Source of the DNA: DAOUJH01 sp965116555
Lineage (GTDB): Bacteria > Chloroflexota > Dehalococcoidia > Lucifugimonadales > QGNO01
Assembly: GCA_965116555.1 (NCBI GenBank)
Contig: OZ220698.1
Span: forward strand, 1,054,001-1,118,000
Direction: 5' to 3'
DNA length: 64,000 nucleotides
The translations under genes were made by a program, and so were the position numbers. Of this stretch, positions 52,936-60,924 are shown in pieces. Below the pieces are notes generated by a model. That model made no database searches, was not told the origin of the DNA, and saw only the letters and a list, made by a program, of their open reading frames with translations. Numbering within the stretch: the first letter of the stretch is position 1; every line of letters begins with the position of its first letter.

Positions 52936-54249
52936 ATGCATAAGGCGCTTCTGATTTTTGGCTTGTTGACTCTTCTAGTGGCTTGTACACAACCTGAGCC
53001 TACCCCTACTCCTACTCCAAGTCCTACGAATACTCCGGTACCAGCCCCTACATCCGTTCCTACGCCAACTCCTACAATTACGCCGACGCCGCTACCTACG
53101 AACACACCTACGCCGACCTTTACTCCTACGCCTATACCCTCTCCGACTCCTACACCTACACCTACGCCAGTACCCACGCCCACACCTCCCTCTACACTTA
53201 CGCCAGCACCCACACCTACATCTGCCGGGCCTGACCGTGCCGTGCTCGTGGCCCTCTACAACGCCACAGACGGTCCCAACTGGACAGATAACGACAATTG
53301 GCTGAGCGACACGCCGCTCGTCGAATGGCACGGCGTCATCACCGACCGCACAGGTAGAGTCACTGCGCTGGACCTCTCTTCCAACGAGTTGAGGGGAGAG
53401 ATCCCCTCGGAACTGGGCAGCCTCGCCAGCTTAGAGATTCTGCATCTCTATGACAATCAGTTGAGCGGAGAGATACCCCCAGAACTGGGCAGCCTCGCCA
53501 GTCTGCGTAGGCTGTCTCTTTATCAGAACCAGCTGAGCGGAGAGATCCCTCCAGAGTTGGGCAACCTCGCCAGCCTCGAATGGTTGAAGCTCTCCTCCAA
53601 CGAATTGAGCGGAGAAATCCCCCCGGAGCTGGGCAACCTCGCCAGCCTCGAATGGCTTCGCCTCTACCGCAACAATCTGAGCGGAGAGATACCCTCGGAG
53701 CTCGGCAGCCTCGGCAACCTCGAAATACTGGAACTCCGAAATAATGAACTGAGCGGAGAGATACCCTCTGAGTTTGGCAACCTCGTCAACCTGAGAACGT
53801 TGACCCTTTTTTCCAACGAGTTGAGTGGGGAGATCCCTTCGGAGCTGGGCAACCTCGCCAGCCTCGAATGGCTGAAGCTCTCCTCCAACGAGTTGAGTGG
53901 AGAGATACCCTCCGAGTTGGGCAGCCTCGCCAGCCTGCGGTCTATGGAGCTCTCCGGCAATCGGTTAAGCGGGGAGATCCCCTCGGAGCTGGGCAACCTC
54001 GCCAGCTTGGAGTTTCTGTTCCTCGACCGCAACCGGTTGAGTGGAAGGATACCCGCAGAACTGGGCAACCTCGCCAGCCTTGAAACACTGCTCCTCAACC
54101 ACAACGATTTGAGTGGAGAGATACCCTCCGAGTTGGGCAATCTAGCCAGTTTGGAAAGGCTGAACATTTCTAGCAACCGGTTGAGCGGGTGCGTGCCGAG
54201 TGATCTGCGCGATGCGCGCATCTCAACCGACGATTTGGAATTCTGCTAG
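52936..54249 (+). CDS. leucine-rich-repeat lipoprotein with Thr-Pro stalk
   Basis: 437 residues. A short signal peptide ends in LLVAC (Cys17), followed by a Thr-Pro spacer (about 20-95), then the cap DRAVLVALYNATDGPNWTDN. Eleven 24-residue leucine-rich repeats of the plant-type pattern LSGEIPxELGxLxxLxxLxL run from residue 152 to 415 (53389-54180), followed by a cysteine-flanked end cap. The repeats are nearly identical in DNA, indicating recent expansion. The protein is probably displayed outside the cell, binding a protein or glycan. No enzymatic domain is seen. Confidence 0.88.
   Translation: MHKALLIFGLLTLLVACTQPEPTPTPTPSPTNTPVPAPTSVPTPTPTITPTPLPTNTPTPTFTPTPIPSPTPTPTPTPVPTPTPPSTLTPAPTPTSAGPDRAVLVALYNATDGPNWTDNDNWLSDTPLVEWHGVITDRTGRVTALDLSSNELRGEIPSELGSLASLEILHLYDNQLSGEIPPELGSLASLRRLSLYQNQLSGEIPPELGNLASLEWLKLSSNELSGEIPPELGNLASLEWLRLYRNNLSGEIPSELGSLGNLEILELRNNELSGEIPSEFGNLVNLRTLTLFSNELSGEIPSELGNLASLEWLKLSSNELSGEIPSELGSLASLRSMELSGNRLSGEIPSELGNLASLEFLFLDRNRLSGRIPAELGNLASLETLLLNHNDLSGEIPSELGNLASLERLNISSNRLSGCVPSDLRDARISTDDLEFC
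53389..54180 (+). repeat. eleven tandem 72-bp repeats coding for leucine-rich repeats
   Basis: Consecutive 72-bp units, each starting at a TTGAGCGGAGAGAT-like sequence, encode the LRR array. They are coding, with no spacers, so this is not a CRISPR. High similarity favours copy-number change by slippage or recombination. Confidence 0.9.
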
Positions 54250-54269
54250 CCAGCCCCAACCATCCCCCC

Positions 54270-55703
54270 CTACCCCGGATACCTGCTCCGCCCCCAGAAA
54301 CCCTCCGGCAGCTCCAGCAGGTCTCGCACCCCTGCCCTGTCCAGCATCCTCTCCGTTGCCCTTTGCGACACCTCCAGCGCCTCCCTCTCGTCCACGCTCT
54401 TCACCACGCGACCCTCCATCAGCACCTTCCCGTCCACCATCACCGTATCCACGTCGTGCCCGCTGGCGAAGTTGGTGATGCGGTACACCGGCATGTTCGA
54501 CGGATATAGATGCGGCTTCTCCATGTCGACCAATATCAGGTCCGCCTTCTTGCCCGCCTCCAGCGACCCCAGCTCGCTCTCCACGCCCAGCGCCCTCGCC
54601 GAATCAATCGTCACCATCTCCAGCACCTTGCCCTGCGGCATGTACGACGGATCGTGAAAGTGCGTCCTCTGGTAGTGCATGCACTGGAACATGTGCCTGA
54701 ACATGTCGAAGCCCCTGTCCGGGGCGTTCCCGTCCGAACCGAGTATCACCGTCACCCCTGCGTCTATCAGTTCAGGCACCGGGCACCGGGCCATTATTGC
54801 CGCCACCGCGCTGGGGTTGTGCACTATCTTGGTGTCCGTCTCCCGGCAGATCTCTATCTCCTCGTCCGTCAACCCCGTTGAGTGCGATAGCAAAGCGTCC
54901 GGCCCCAGTACGCCCAGCTGCTCGTGCGCGAATTTCACCGTTCCCCTGGAGTGCCCGTCCTGCGCGAACATCACCCCGTACTTCCTGGTCAACGACCTCA
55001 CAGCGTCCGCCTGCGCCTTGAGCTCCCCCGAATCGACGCGACCGCTTTCCGGGTTGTGCACCGGCAGCATCATCATCAACCGCATCCGGCCTTCCGCCCC
55101 GCCGTGCCATCTCTCTATCAGCGATTCGCTGCTGGCAAGGTAATCCTCGAATCCCACCATCCTCTCCGACCGCTTCTCACCGTTCCACTCCACGTACCTT
55201 CTTGGATACGGCCCGTTGCTTGGCCCCACTGCCAGGAACTCCCGCGTCCCCATGCGTTCTATGGCCTCGCAGTGCCGCTCTCCGTAAACGGGACTGTCCG
55301 ACCGTACCACCATCGTCCCGCCACCCAGGAAGGTGACGCCCGCCGTCACCCCGAACTTCAGCCGCTCCAACGACGTGAGCAGCGCGTCCGCGTACCAGTA
55401 CTCCTCGTCCGTGGCCTCGGCGTATATGCGGTCCGCAGTCTCCGCCCACACCCCCGGACGACCCACTCCCAACGTCTTCACCAGGCTGTGGCCCGCGTGG
55501 CCGTGACCGTCTATCAGCCCCGGCATGACCACCTTGCCGCTTGCGTCTATCACCCTGCTTGCCCGGTGCCTGGCCTCCACCTCCCCCCTCGGCCCGACCT
55601 CCAGTATGCGGTCGCCTTCTATTGCCACCGCACCGTTCTCAATGACCCGCCTATCCGGGTCCATGGTTATCACCCATCCACCGGCAACCAGTATGTCAGC
55701 CAT
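54270..55703 (-). CDS. amidohydrolase-family protein (chlorohydrolase/deaminase-like)
   Basis: 477 residues from ATG 55703, where the family start ADILVAGGWVITMD lies; a frame to 55778 runs into the upstream gene. Metal ligands include His67 and His69 in IDGHGHAGHS, a histidine in FAQDGHSRG, a later one in LLSHSTGL and the aspartate in ILGSDGNAPDRGFD. This is the pattern of AtzA/TrzN/MTA-deaminase enzymes, which remove amino or chloro groups from heterocycles. The preceding dimeric-barrel gene stops 2 nt upstream, so they are one operon. Confidence 0.88.
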   Translation of the reverse strand: MADILVAGGWVITMDPDRRVIENGAVAIEGDRILEVGPRGEVEARHRASRVIDASGKVVMPGLIDGHGHAGHSLVKTLGVGRPGVWAETADRIYAEATDEEYWYADALLTSLERLKFGVTAGVTFLGGGTMVVRSDSPVYGERHCEAIERMGTREFLAVGPSNGPYPRRYVEWNGEKRSERMVGFEDYLASSESLIERWHGGAEGRMRLMMMLPVHNPESGRVDSGELKAQADAVRSLTRKYGVMFAQDGHSRGTVKFAHEQLGVLGPDALLSHSTGLTDEEIEICRETDTKIVHNPSAVAAIMARCPVPELIDAGVTVILGSDGNAPDRGFDMFRHMFQCMHYQRTHFHDPSYMPQGKVLEMVTIDSARALGVESELGSLEAGKKADLILVDMEKPHLYPSNMPVYRITNFASGHDVDTVMVDGKVLMEGRVVKSVDEREALEVSQRATERMLDRAGVRDLLELPEGFWGRSRYPG

Positions 55704-55705
55704 GC

Positions 55706-56071
55706 TTAACCCCCGATTATCGGCCCGTACAGCACCTGGCGTCTGTTTCTGGTGTACGGCCTGACCTGCTCCGGCCATCTGCCAAGCTCCACCGCTTTGG
55801 CCCAGTCGTCGCCCTTCAGCACGTCCGGGTTATCCAGCTCGTACAGCGCCGCGTAGGAAGGCTCGTCGTCGTGCTCGTACACCTGCAGCCCCCCGCCGAT
55901 TGCTATCTCCACCTTGGGGAACCTCTTGAACCGCACCGCCGAGAGCACTCCCGGCACCTTCAACAGCTCCGGCACGTGCTCCTGGTCGTACACCTCGTTG
56001 AACACGTCCTCCTTACCCGGCTCCACGTCCATCCTGGTAAGCAAAAAGTACCTGCTATCTATCGGCATCAT
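55706..56071 (-). CDS. small dimeric alpha/beta-barrel protein (EthD/NIPSNAP-like)
   Basis: 121 residues with the layout FLLTRMDVEPGKEDVFNEVYDQEHVPELLKVPGVLSAVRFKRF and SYAALYELDNPDVLKGDDWAKAVELGRW, typical of ferredoxin-like dimeric barrels. Such proteins include degradation enzymes and unknowns. Its stop lies 2 nt before the amidohydrolase ATG, suggesting a shared substrate pathway. AGGAGG precedes the ATG. Confidence 0.7.
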   Translation of the reverse strand: MMPIDSRYFLLTRMDVEPGKEDVFNEVYDQEHVPELLKVPGVLSAVRFKRFPKVEIAIGGGLQVYEHDDEPSYAALYELDNPDVLKGDDWAKAVELGRWPEQVRPYTRNRRQVLYGPIIGG

Positions 56072-56212
56072 CTCCTCCTATTCAAATGACTGTCATTCTG
56101 AGCGCAGCGAAGAATCCAAAACCTTTGCCCGCAAAATACCATGCCCCCCACCTCGCTCCCGCTCATCCTGAGCTTGTCGAAGGGAATGAGCGGGCTCACC
56201 CCCACGACCCCC
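56072..56212. repeat. intergenic repeats
   Basis: GTCATTCTGAGCGCAGCGAAG at 56091-56116 and CGCTCATCCTGAGCTTGTCG...ATGAGCGGG at 56160-56194. Confidence 0.8.
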
Positions 56213-56839
56213 CTACCGCAAGAACGGGTTGCTCCGCCTCTCATCACCCATTGTCGACCCCTCGCCGTGGCCGGGCAGCACAACCGTCGCGTCAGGCAGC
56301 GTCAGCAGCCGCGACTCGATGCTTTCCAGCAACTGCGGCCCGTCGCCGCCATCCAAATCGAAGCGGCCGATGCTCCCTTTGAACAGCGTATCGCCGGTAA
56401 ACACCGTCCCCTCCCCGTAAAAGCACACCGACCCCGGCGTGTGGCCCGGCGTTTCAAGCACCCTAAGCGTCACTTCTCCCATGCACAGTTCGTCGCCGTC
56501 GCTTAGAAAGCCGTCGGGCGGTGGCGGCATCTCGTAGTCCGGTATCATCATCGGCGCCCACGACATGCTCGCCGCCATGACCCGCACGTCCGACTGGTGG
56601 ATCCTGAACTCCGCGGACGTCCTCTCCTTGATCTCCTTTACCGCCCCATTGTGGTCTCCGTGGCCGTGCGTATTCACCATCAGCGCCACTCTGAGTCCGG
56701 CCTCTTCCACCGCTTGCAGTATCAGGTCGGCCTGCGCTCCGGGGTCGATCAGTATGCACTCCCCTGACTCCTCAGACCCCACGATATACGCATTCTCCGA
56801 CATGGAGCCGACCACTACTTTTTTCAGGACTAGGCTCAT
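56213..56839 (-). CDS. MBL-fold metallo-hydrolase (glyoxalase II-like)
   Basis: 208 residues. The zinc motif HxHxDH is His58, His60, Asp62 and His63 in NTHGHGDHNG; further ligands are in ETPGHTPGSVCFYG, FTGDTLFKGSIGR and VVLPGHGEGS. The size and the TLFKGSIGR stretch fit glyoxalase II-like and related cytosolic thioesterases or sulfur dioxygenases. A rhodanese gene lies on the same strand upstream, but about 140 bp of repeats separates them, so a joint sulfur role is only a possibility. Confidence 0.92.
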   Translation of the reverse strand: MSLVLKKVVVGSMSENAYIVGSEESGECILIDPGAQADLILQAVEEAGLRVALMVNTHGHGDHNGAVKEIKERTSAEFRIHQSDVRVMAASMSWAPMMIPDYEMPPPPDGFLSDGDELCMGEVTLRVLETPGHTPGSVCFYGEGTVFTGDTLFKGSIGRFDLDGGDGPQLLESIESRLLTLPDATVVLPGHGEGSTMGDERRSNPFLR

Positions 56840-56982
56840 GTATTACGTAAAGGCACAGCCACCGTCATTCCTAAGCCTCGCGCCCCGCTCATGGTGAGCT
56901 TGTCGAACCATATGAGCGGGCACAGCCACAATTGTCATTCTGAGCACAGCGAAGAATCCAAAGCCCCTGCCCGCCTGCTCCC
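56840..56982. repeat. intergenic repeats between MBL hydrolase and rhodanese genes
   Basis: CCGCTCATGGTGAGCTTGTC...ATGAGCGGG at 56885-56920 and GTCATTCTGAGCACAGCGAAG at 56933-56958. Confidence 0.8.
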
Positions 56983-57804
56983 CTACCGCTCCAGCGGATA
57001 CCCCTCCTCGTTGGCCCACTCCGCAAACGATGCATCGTAGTTCGCCGCATTCTCGTACCCCAGCAGCTTCAGGGTGAACACTCCGTGCGCCGCACGGATG
57101 CCACCCTGTCAGTACGTGTACACCTGCTGCTCAGGCGTCACCCCCTTCTCCGACAGCATCGACCTGATCTCATCCGCAGGCCTGAACTCCCCCGATTCGA
57201 CGTCCATCACGTCGCTCCATTCCAGGTGCGACGCACCCGGAATGTGGCCGCTGTACTTGTTGCCTCTACTGTTCTCCCCGCTGTACTCATCCGATGCCCT
57301 TGTATCCCAGATAACCGACCCCTCTTTGCCGATGGCCGTCTTCAATTCGTCAGCCTTCACTATCAGAGACGGGTCCACTTTGGGCGTGAAACGCCTCGGC
57401 TCAGCGGCGCTCGGCCTGTCCGTCATCGCGCGGCCCTCAGCCAGCCACTTTCGCCATCCCCCGTTCAGCACCTTCACGTTTGTATGCCCGTAGTAGCTCA
57501 GCACCCACCACAGCCTCGCCGCGTATATCGAGTGCCTGCCGCTGTAGGCCACCACCAGGGTCTCGTCTCCAATGCCGAGATTGCCCAGAAACTCCGACGC
57601 CTCCTCTGGCGCCATCACGTGCACGCTTCCGTCGCCCTTGATATAGTGGTTCTCTCCCAGGTTCACCGCACCCGGAATGTGCGCCCGGTTGTAAGCGTCC
57701 GGAAGATCGCAGTCCACTATAACCATGTTGGCGTCGTTCAAATGCGATGCCAGCCACTCCGTATCCACCAGCATTTCCGGATGAGCATAGCCAGTTGTAC
57801 TCAC
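56983..57804 (-). CDS. rhodanese (thiosulfate/3-mercaptopyruvate sulfurtransferase); probable selenoprotein, UGA at active-site position
   Basis: 273 residues if UGA 57111-57109 is read through as selenocysteine 232. Two rhodanese domains are present: an N-terminal one (about 1-120, WLASHLNDANMVIVDCDLPDAYNRAHIPGAVNL) and a C-terminal one with SVIWDTRASDEYSG and SGHIPGASHLEW. In active members the second domain has a catalytic cysteine in the C-x-G-G-x-R loop. Here the frame reads EQQVYTY, then TGA, then QGGIRAAHGVFTLKLLGYEN and a further 22 residues to a TAG at 56985-56983. The UGA thus falls exactly on the catalytic position, and the tail is conserved. A hairpin directly after it supports recoding. 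A pseudogene or sequence error is the alternative. It would transfer sulfur or selenium in the cytosol. Confidence 0.85.
57070..57111 (-). promoter_or_regulatory. candidate bacterial SECIS hairpin directly after the UGA codon
   Basis: In mRNA orientation, UGA (57111-57109) is followed at once by CAGGGTG (57108-57102) that pairs with CACCCTG (57076-57070), and inside it TCCGTGC (57098-57092) pairs with GCACGGA (57088-57082) around the loop GGC (57091-57089). Both 7-bp stems are perfect. The apical loop begins 17 nt after the UGA and opens with G, as published bacterial SECIS models require (16-37 nt). The strength also exceeds what the codons alone need. Confidence 0.75.
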
Positions 57805-58199
57805 GATGAGACTCCTCCCCGCTCAATTTGCCCGAATCCTAGTGACCTGCCCATCCCCTGTCAACATAAGACACATACCCCTGCCCGTTCGCCGACGTGC
57901 CTGTAGGGGCGGTTCGCGAACCGCCCTGCTATCCCCCGTTCCCGCTCATCCTGAGCCTGTCGAAGGAAATGAGCGGACACATACCTCTGTCATGCTGAGG
58001 AGTCGGTTGCACCCCATCCGCCCTACACCACTCCCCGCCGACGAAGCATCCCACACCCCCCTTTCGTCATTGCGAGCGCAGCGTAGCAATCTGGTGGCGG
58101 CGCGGGGGCAGGGCGGCTGCCCCCCTTACCCACCTGCCCGTCTCCCCTTTACGTATCCCCCATTAACCGTTAGCCTATTCGACACGGCCTCAACAGCAC
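57805..58199. repeat. 395-bp intergenic region with four repeat families
   Basis: No gene. Palindrome GGGCGGTTCGCGAACCGCCC at 57907-57926, CGCTCATCCTGAGCCTGTCG...ATGAGCGG at 57942-57976, GTCATGCTGAGGAGTCGGTTG...GACGAAGCATCCC at 57988-58053 and GTCATTGCGAGCGCAGCGTAG...GGTGGCGG at 58065-58101. The last 100 bp are unique upstream sequence of glyS. Confidence 0.82.
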
Positions 58200-59522
58200 A
58201 TGACAGACCTCAACACCATAGTATCCCTCGCCAAGCGACGCGGCTTCGTATTCCAGTCCAGCGAAATCTACGGCGGTCTCGCCTCCACCTACGATTACGG
58301 CCCACTCGGCGTCGAAATGCGACGCAACATCAAGGACCACTGGTGGCGCACCTTCGTACACAAGCGCGCCGATATGGTCGGCCTCGACGCCGCCATCCTC
58401 ATGGCGCCCCAGGTCTGGGACGCCTCCGGCCACACCTCCGCAGGATTCGCCGACCCTCTGGTGGAGTGCCCCGAATGCCGCAAGCGTTATCGCCCTGACC
58501 AAATCGACGACCCGTCTAAGTGTCCCGACGATGGCGTCACCCTCTCCGACCCCCGCATGTTCAACCTCATGCTCAAGACCTTCCTCGGCCCCGTGGAGGA
58601 CAGCGCCTCGCAGACCTATCTCCGGCCGGAGACCGCGCAGGGCATCTTCGTCAACTTCCTCAACGTCCTCAACTCCACCCGCAAGAAGCTGCCCTTCGGC
58701 ATCGCGCAGATAGGCAAGGCGTTCCGCAACGAGATTACCGTGGGCAACTTCATCTTCCGCACCCGTGAGTTCGAGCAGATGGAGATCGAGTACTTCGTCA
58801 AGCCGGGCGCCGAAGACGAGTGGCTCGACTCGTGGGTTCAAGCCTGCCTCAGCTGGTTCGTCGATTCGGGCATCTCTGAGGACAACCTCCGTGTCCGACA
58901 GCACGACCCCGATGAGCTTGCCCACTACGCCAAGGCCACCTACGACATCGAGTACCGCTTCCCCTGGGGCTGGGGCGAAATCCAGGGTATAGCCAGCCGC
59001 ACCGACTACGACCTCAAGGCGCACTCGCAGGCCAGCGGCGTCGACCTCACCTACTTTGACGACGACGCCCAACAGCACTACCACCCCTACGTCATCGAGC
59101 CTTCCGCAGGCGTGGACCGACCCCTCCTCGCCTTCCTCTTTGACGCCTACAAGGAGGAGGAAGCGCCCACCGGCGGAGGTAAGATGGAAAAGCGAGTCGT
59201 CCTCAAGCTGCACCCCGTCATAGCACCCGTCAAAGTGGCCGTCCTGCCCCTCTCCCGCAACGAGAAGCTCGTGCCCAAAGCCAGAGAGGTCTTCGACATG
59301 GTCAACGACCGCTTCGTGGCCCAGTACGACGACTCACAGAGCATCGGCCGCCGCTACCGCCGCCAGGACGAGATCGGCACCCCCCTCTGCGTCACCGTCG
59401 ACTTCCAGACCGTGGAAGACGACAACGCCGTCACCATCCGTGACCGCGACACCATGGAACAAGTCCGCGTCCCCATCCCGGACCTCCTCCCCACCCTCAC
59501 ACAACGCCTACCCATCCCGTAA
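58200..59522 (+). CDS. glyS: glycyl-tRNA synthetase, alpha2 (eukaryote/archaea-like) type
   Basis: 440 residues, slightly short of the usual 450-460 for this class II enzyme. It opens with RGFVFQSSEIYGGLASTYDYGPLG, the typical start of the dimeric GlyRS. CPECRKRYRPDQ with a later cysteine pair resembles the insertion, and LRPETAQGIFVNF, IGKAFRNEITVGNFIFRTREFEQMEIEYF are motif 2 regions. VIEPSAGVDRPLLAFLFDAYKEEE is motif 3. The C-terminal anticodon-binding domain starts near residue 335. It charges tRNA-Gly. Confidence 0.96.
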   Translation: MTDLNTIVSLAKRRGFVFQSSEIYGGLASTYDYGPLGVEMRRNIKDHWWRTFVHKRADMVGLDAAILMAPQVWDASGHTSAGFADPLVECPECRKRYRPDQIDDPSKCPDDGVTLSDPRMFNLMLKTFLGPVEDSASQTYLRPETAQGIFVNFLNVLNSTRKKLPFGIAQIGKAFRNEITVGNFIFRTREFEQMEIEYFVKPGAEDEWLDSWVQACLSWFVDSGISEDNLRVRQHDPDELAHYAKATYDIEYRFPWGWGEIQGIASRTDYDLKAHSQASGVDLTYFDDDAQQHYHPYVIEPSAGVDRPLLAFLFDAYKEEEAPTGGGKMEKRVVLKLHPVIAPVKVAVLPLSRNEKLVPKAREVFDMVNDRFVAQYDDSQSIGRRYRRQDEIGTPLCVTVDFQTVEDDNAVTIRDRDTMEQVRVPIPDLLPTLTQRLPIP

Positions 59523-59847
59523 CGGCGGTTCGAGAACCGCCATCCTATCCCGTCTTTCCCGTGCTACCCCTTCCGTCTTCCCGCGCAGGCGGGAACCCAG
59601 GGGTGGCGTGGCGGTGTCATTCTGAGCGCAGCGAAGAATCTTCTACCACAACAAACCAGGTCTTCCTACCCGCAAACTCCGTCCGTTGCCTGCCTGCCTG
59701 CTTGCCCGTATCCCGCTCCTCACCGTCATGCTGAGGAGTCGGTTGGCCTCCATCCGCACTAACACCACCTCCCGCCGACGAAGCATCCCACACTCCACCT
59801 CTGGATGCTTACAAATGGAACAGTTATAGCTATCTGCACATTACGGA
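59523..59847. repeat. 325-bp intergenic region with four repeats
   Basis: No gene. The palindrome GGCGGTTCGAGAACCGCC at 59524-59541 starts 1 nt after the glyS stop. GTCTTCCCGCGCAGGCGGGAACCC is at 59574-59601, GTCATTCTGAGCGCAGCGAAG at 59615-59640 and GTCATGCTGAGGAGTCGGTTG...CGACGAAGCATCCC at 59723-59792. Confidence 0.82.
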
Positions 59848-60537
59848 CTAGGATATACCTAGGAAATGGACTTCCATCCAGAATCCATCATCGGGGGCGA
59901 GCGACCAGGCAATATTGATGTAGGTGGGGTAGCCCAATGCGGAATGATAATTTACGTTCAGTGAATAGGCTGTGCCCAAAGCCCTTTGGACTAAGTGGAA
60001 CAGGCCAGGGATGGTTCTGAGCACGCGCCTTCCTCGTGCTGCGGTTGCTTCCTCACCGGAGTCAAGGAAAGTTGACGATTCCATGACGCCATTCTTCACC
60101 ACAAGGTAGATCGGCTTTGCGCTTTCCGGACATAGGCACCAAACCGTGTACAGTAGATTGTACATGTCTGAGCCCTCGGAGTCCCAGAGAGCCATGGCTG
60201 AGTTAAGTTCCGCCTTCGCCAAGGCAATATCGTATACAGATCCTGGTGTCTGGGATGGCCTGGTGCTTGCAGGTGCAGGTGTCGGTGTTGGTATCAGAGC
60301 CACAGCCGTAGCCGTAGCTCTTGCAGCTACAAGCTCGTGAAGTAGCTGGTCCTGAAGCCTCAGCGTAGGTATAGATGTGGGAGTTGCAGTAGGTAAAGGC
60401 GTAGGAGTAGTGGTAGGTGTTGGTGGAGGTATAGGTGTGAATGTGGGTGTAGGCGTGGACGAGGTACATGCTATCAATGCCGGTACTACGGTGATTGCTA
60501 GAAAAGCCAACAAAGTGTTGCGGTGCTGTACAACCAT
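59848..60537 (-). CDS. DUF6174-like lipoprotein with Thr-Pro spacer
   Basis: 229 residues from ATG 60537; earlier ATGs at up to 60606 are possible. A signal peptide with lipobox ALIAC is followed by a Thr-Pro-rich stalk (about 27-60), a helix and a second short Thr-Pro stretch. The end domain runs from about 115 (AMALWDSEGSDMYNLLYTVWCLCPESAKPIYLVVKNG) and closes with LGYPTYINIAWSLAPDDGFWMEVHFLG, the DUF6174 pattern with its Cys-x-Cys. Function unknown; location outer face of the membrane. Confidence 0.75.
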   Translation of the reverse strand: MVVQHRNTLLAFLAITVVPALIACTSSTPTPTFTPIPPPTPTTTPTPLPTATPTSIPTLRLQDQLLHELVAARATATAVALIPTPTPAPASTRPSQTPGSVYDIALAKAELNSAMALWDSEGSDMYNLLYTVWCLCPESAKPIYLVVKNGVMESSTFLDSGEEATAARGRRVLRTIPGLFHLVQRALGTAYSLNVNYHSALGYPTYINIAWSLAPDDGFWMEVHFLGIS

Positions 60538-60924
60538 TGTAAAGACGCTACCTTGTATGGCAAAGGCTATCATGACTCTATCCATGGAGCTACTGCGGTG
60601 TGCCAAACACGTGAGAATAGGCTCGTCTGCGTACCAATCCTTTATTAGGGTCTGTTCCCATGCCTAAGCCCCCGCCATTGCATGTCGCCCTCCCCACGTT
60701 TGCCCCAACCCTTCTCTACCTGTTGTCCTTTCATTCATTCCTACACTCTATTTTACGTTTGTCTTTTTCCCTCGGATGTATCGTACGGCATGTCCACTTA
60801 ACATTCCCGCTCATCCTGAGCCTGTCGAAGGGAGTGAGCGCCAAAACAACAATTAGTGAACCAATGCACTAATCCACGTTTTATTGTAGAATGCCCTCTC
60901 GTACCCGTTACTTTCCTCTAACAC
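60538..60924. repeat. 387-bp upstream region of the complex II operon with one repeat
   Basis: No gene is seen. CCGCTCATCCTGAGCCTGTCGA...GTGAGCG at 60808-60840. An AT-rich stretch at 60845-60892 with TAGAAT (60887-60892) may hold the frdA promoter; the -35 box is weak. Confidence 0.6.

Noticed and set aside
53389..54180. Non-coding satellite or CRISPR in the 72-bp tandem repeats
   Set aside because: Units are contiguous, a multiple of three, and encode leucine-rich repeats in one open frame.
57109..57804. Rhodanese ending at residue 231
   Set aside because: That version would lack its active-site residue and the conserved tail, which continues in frame after the UGA.
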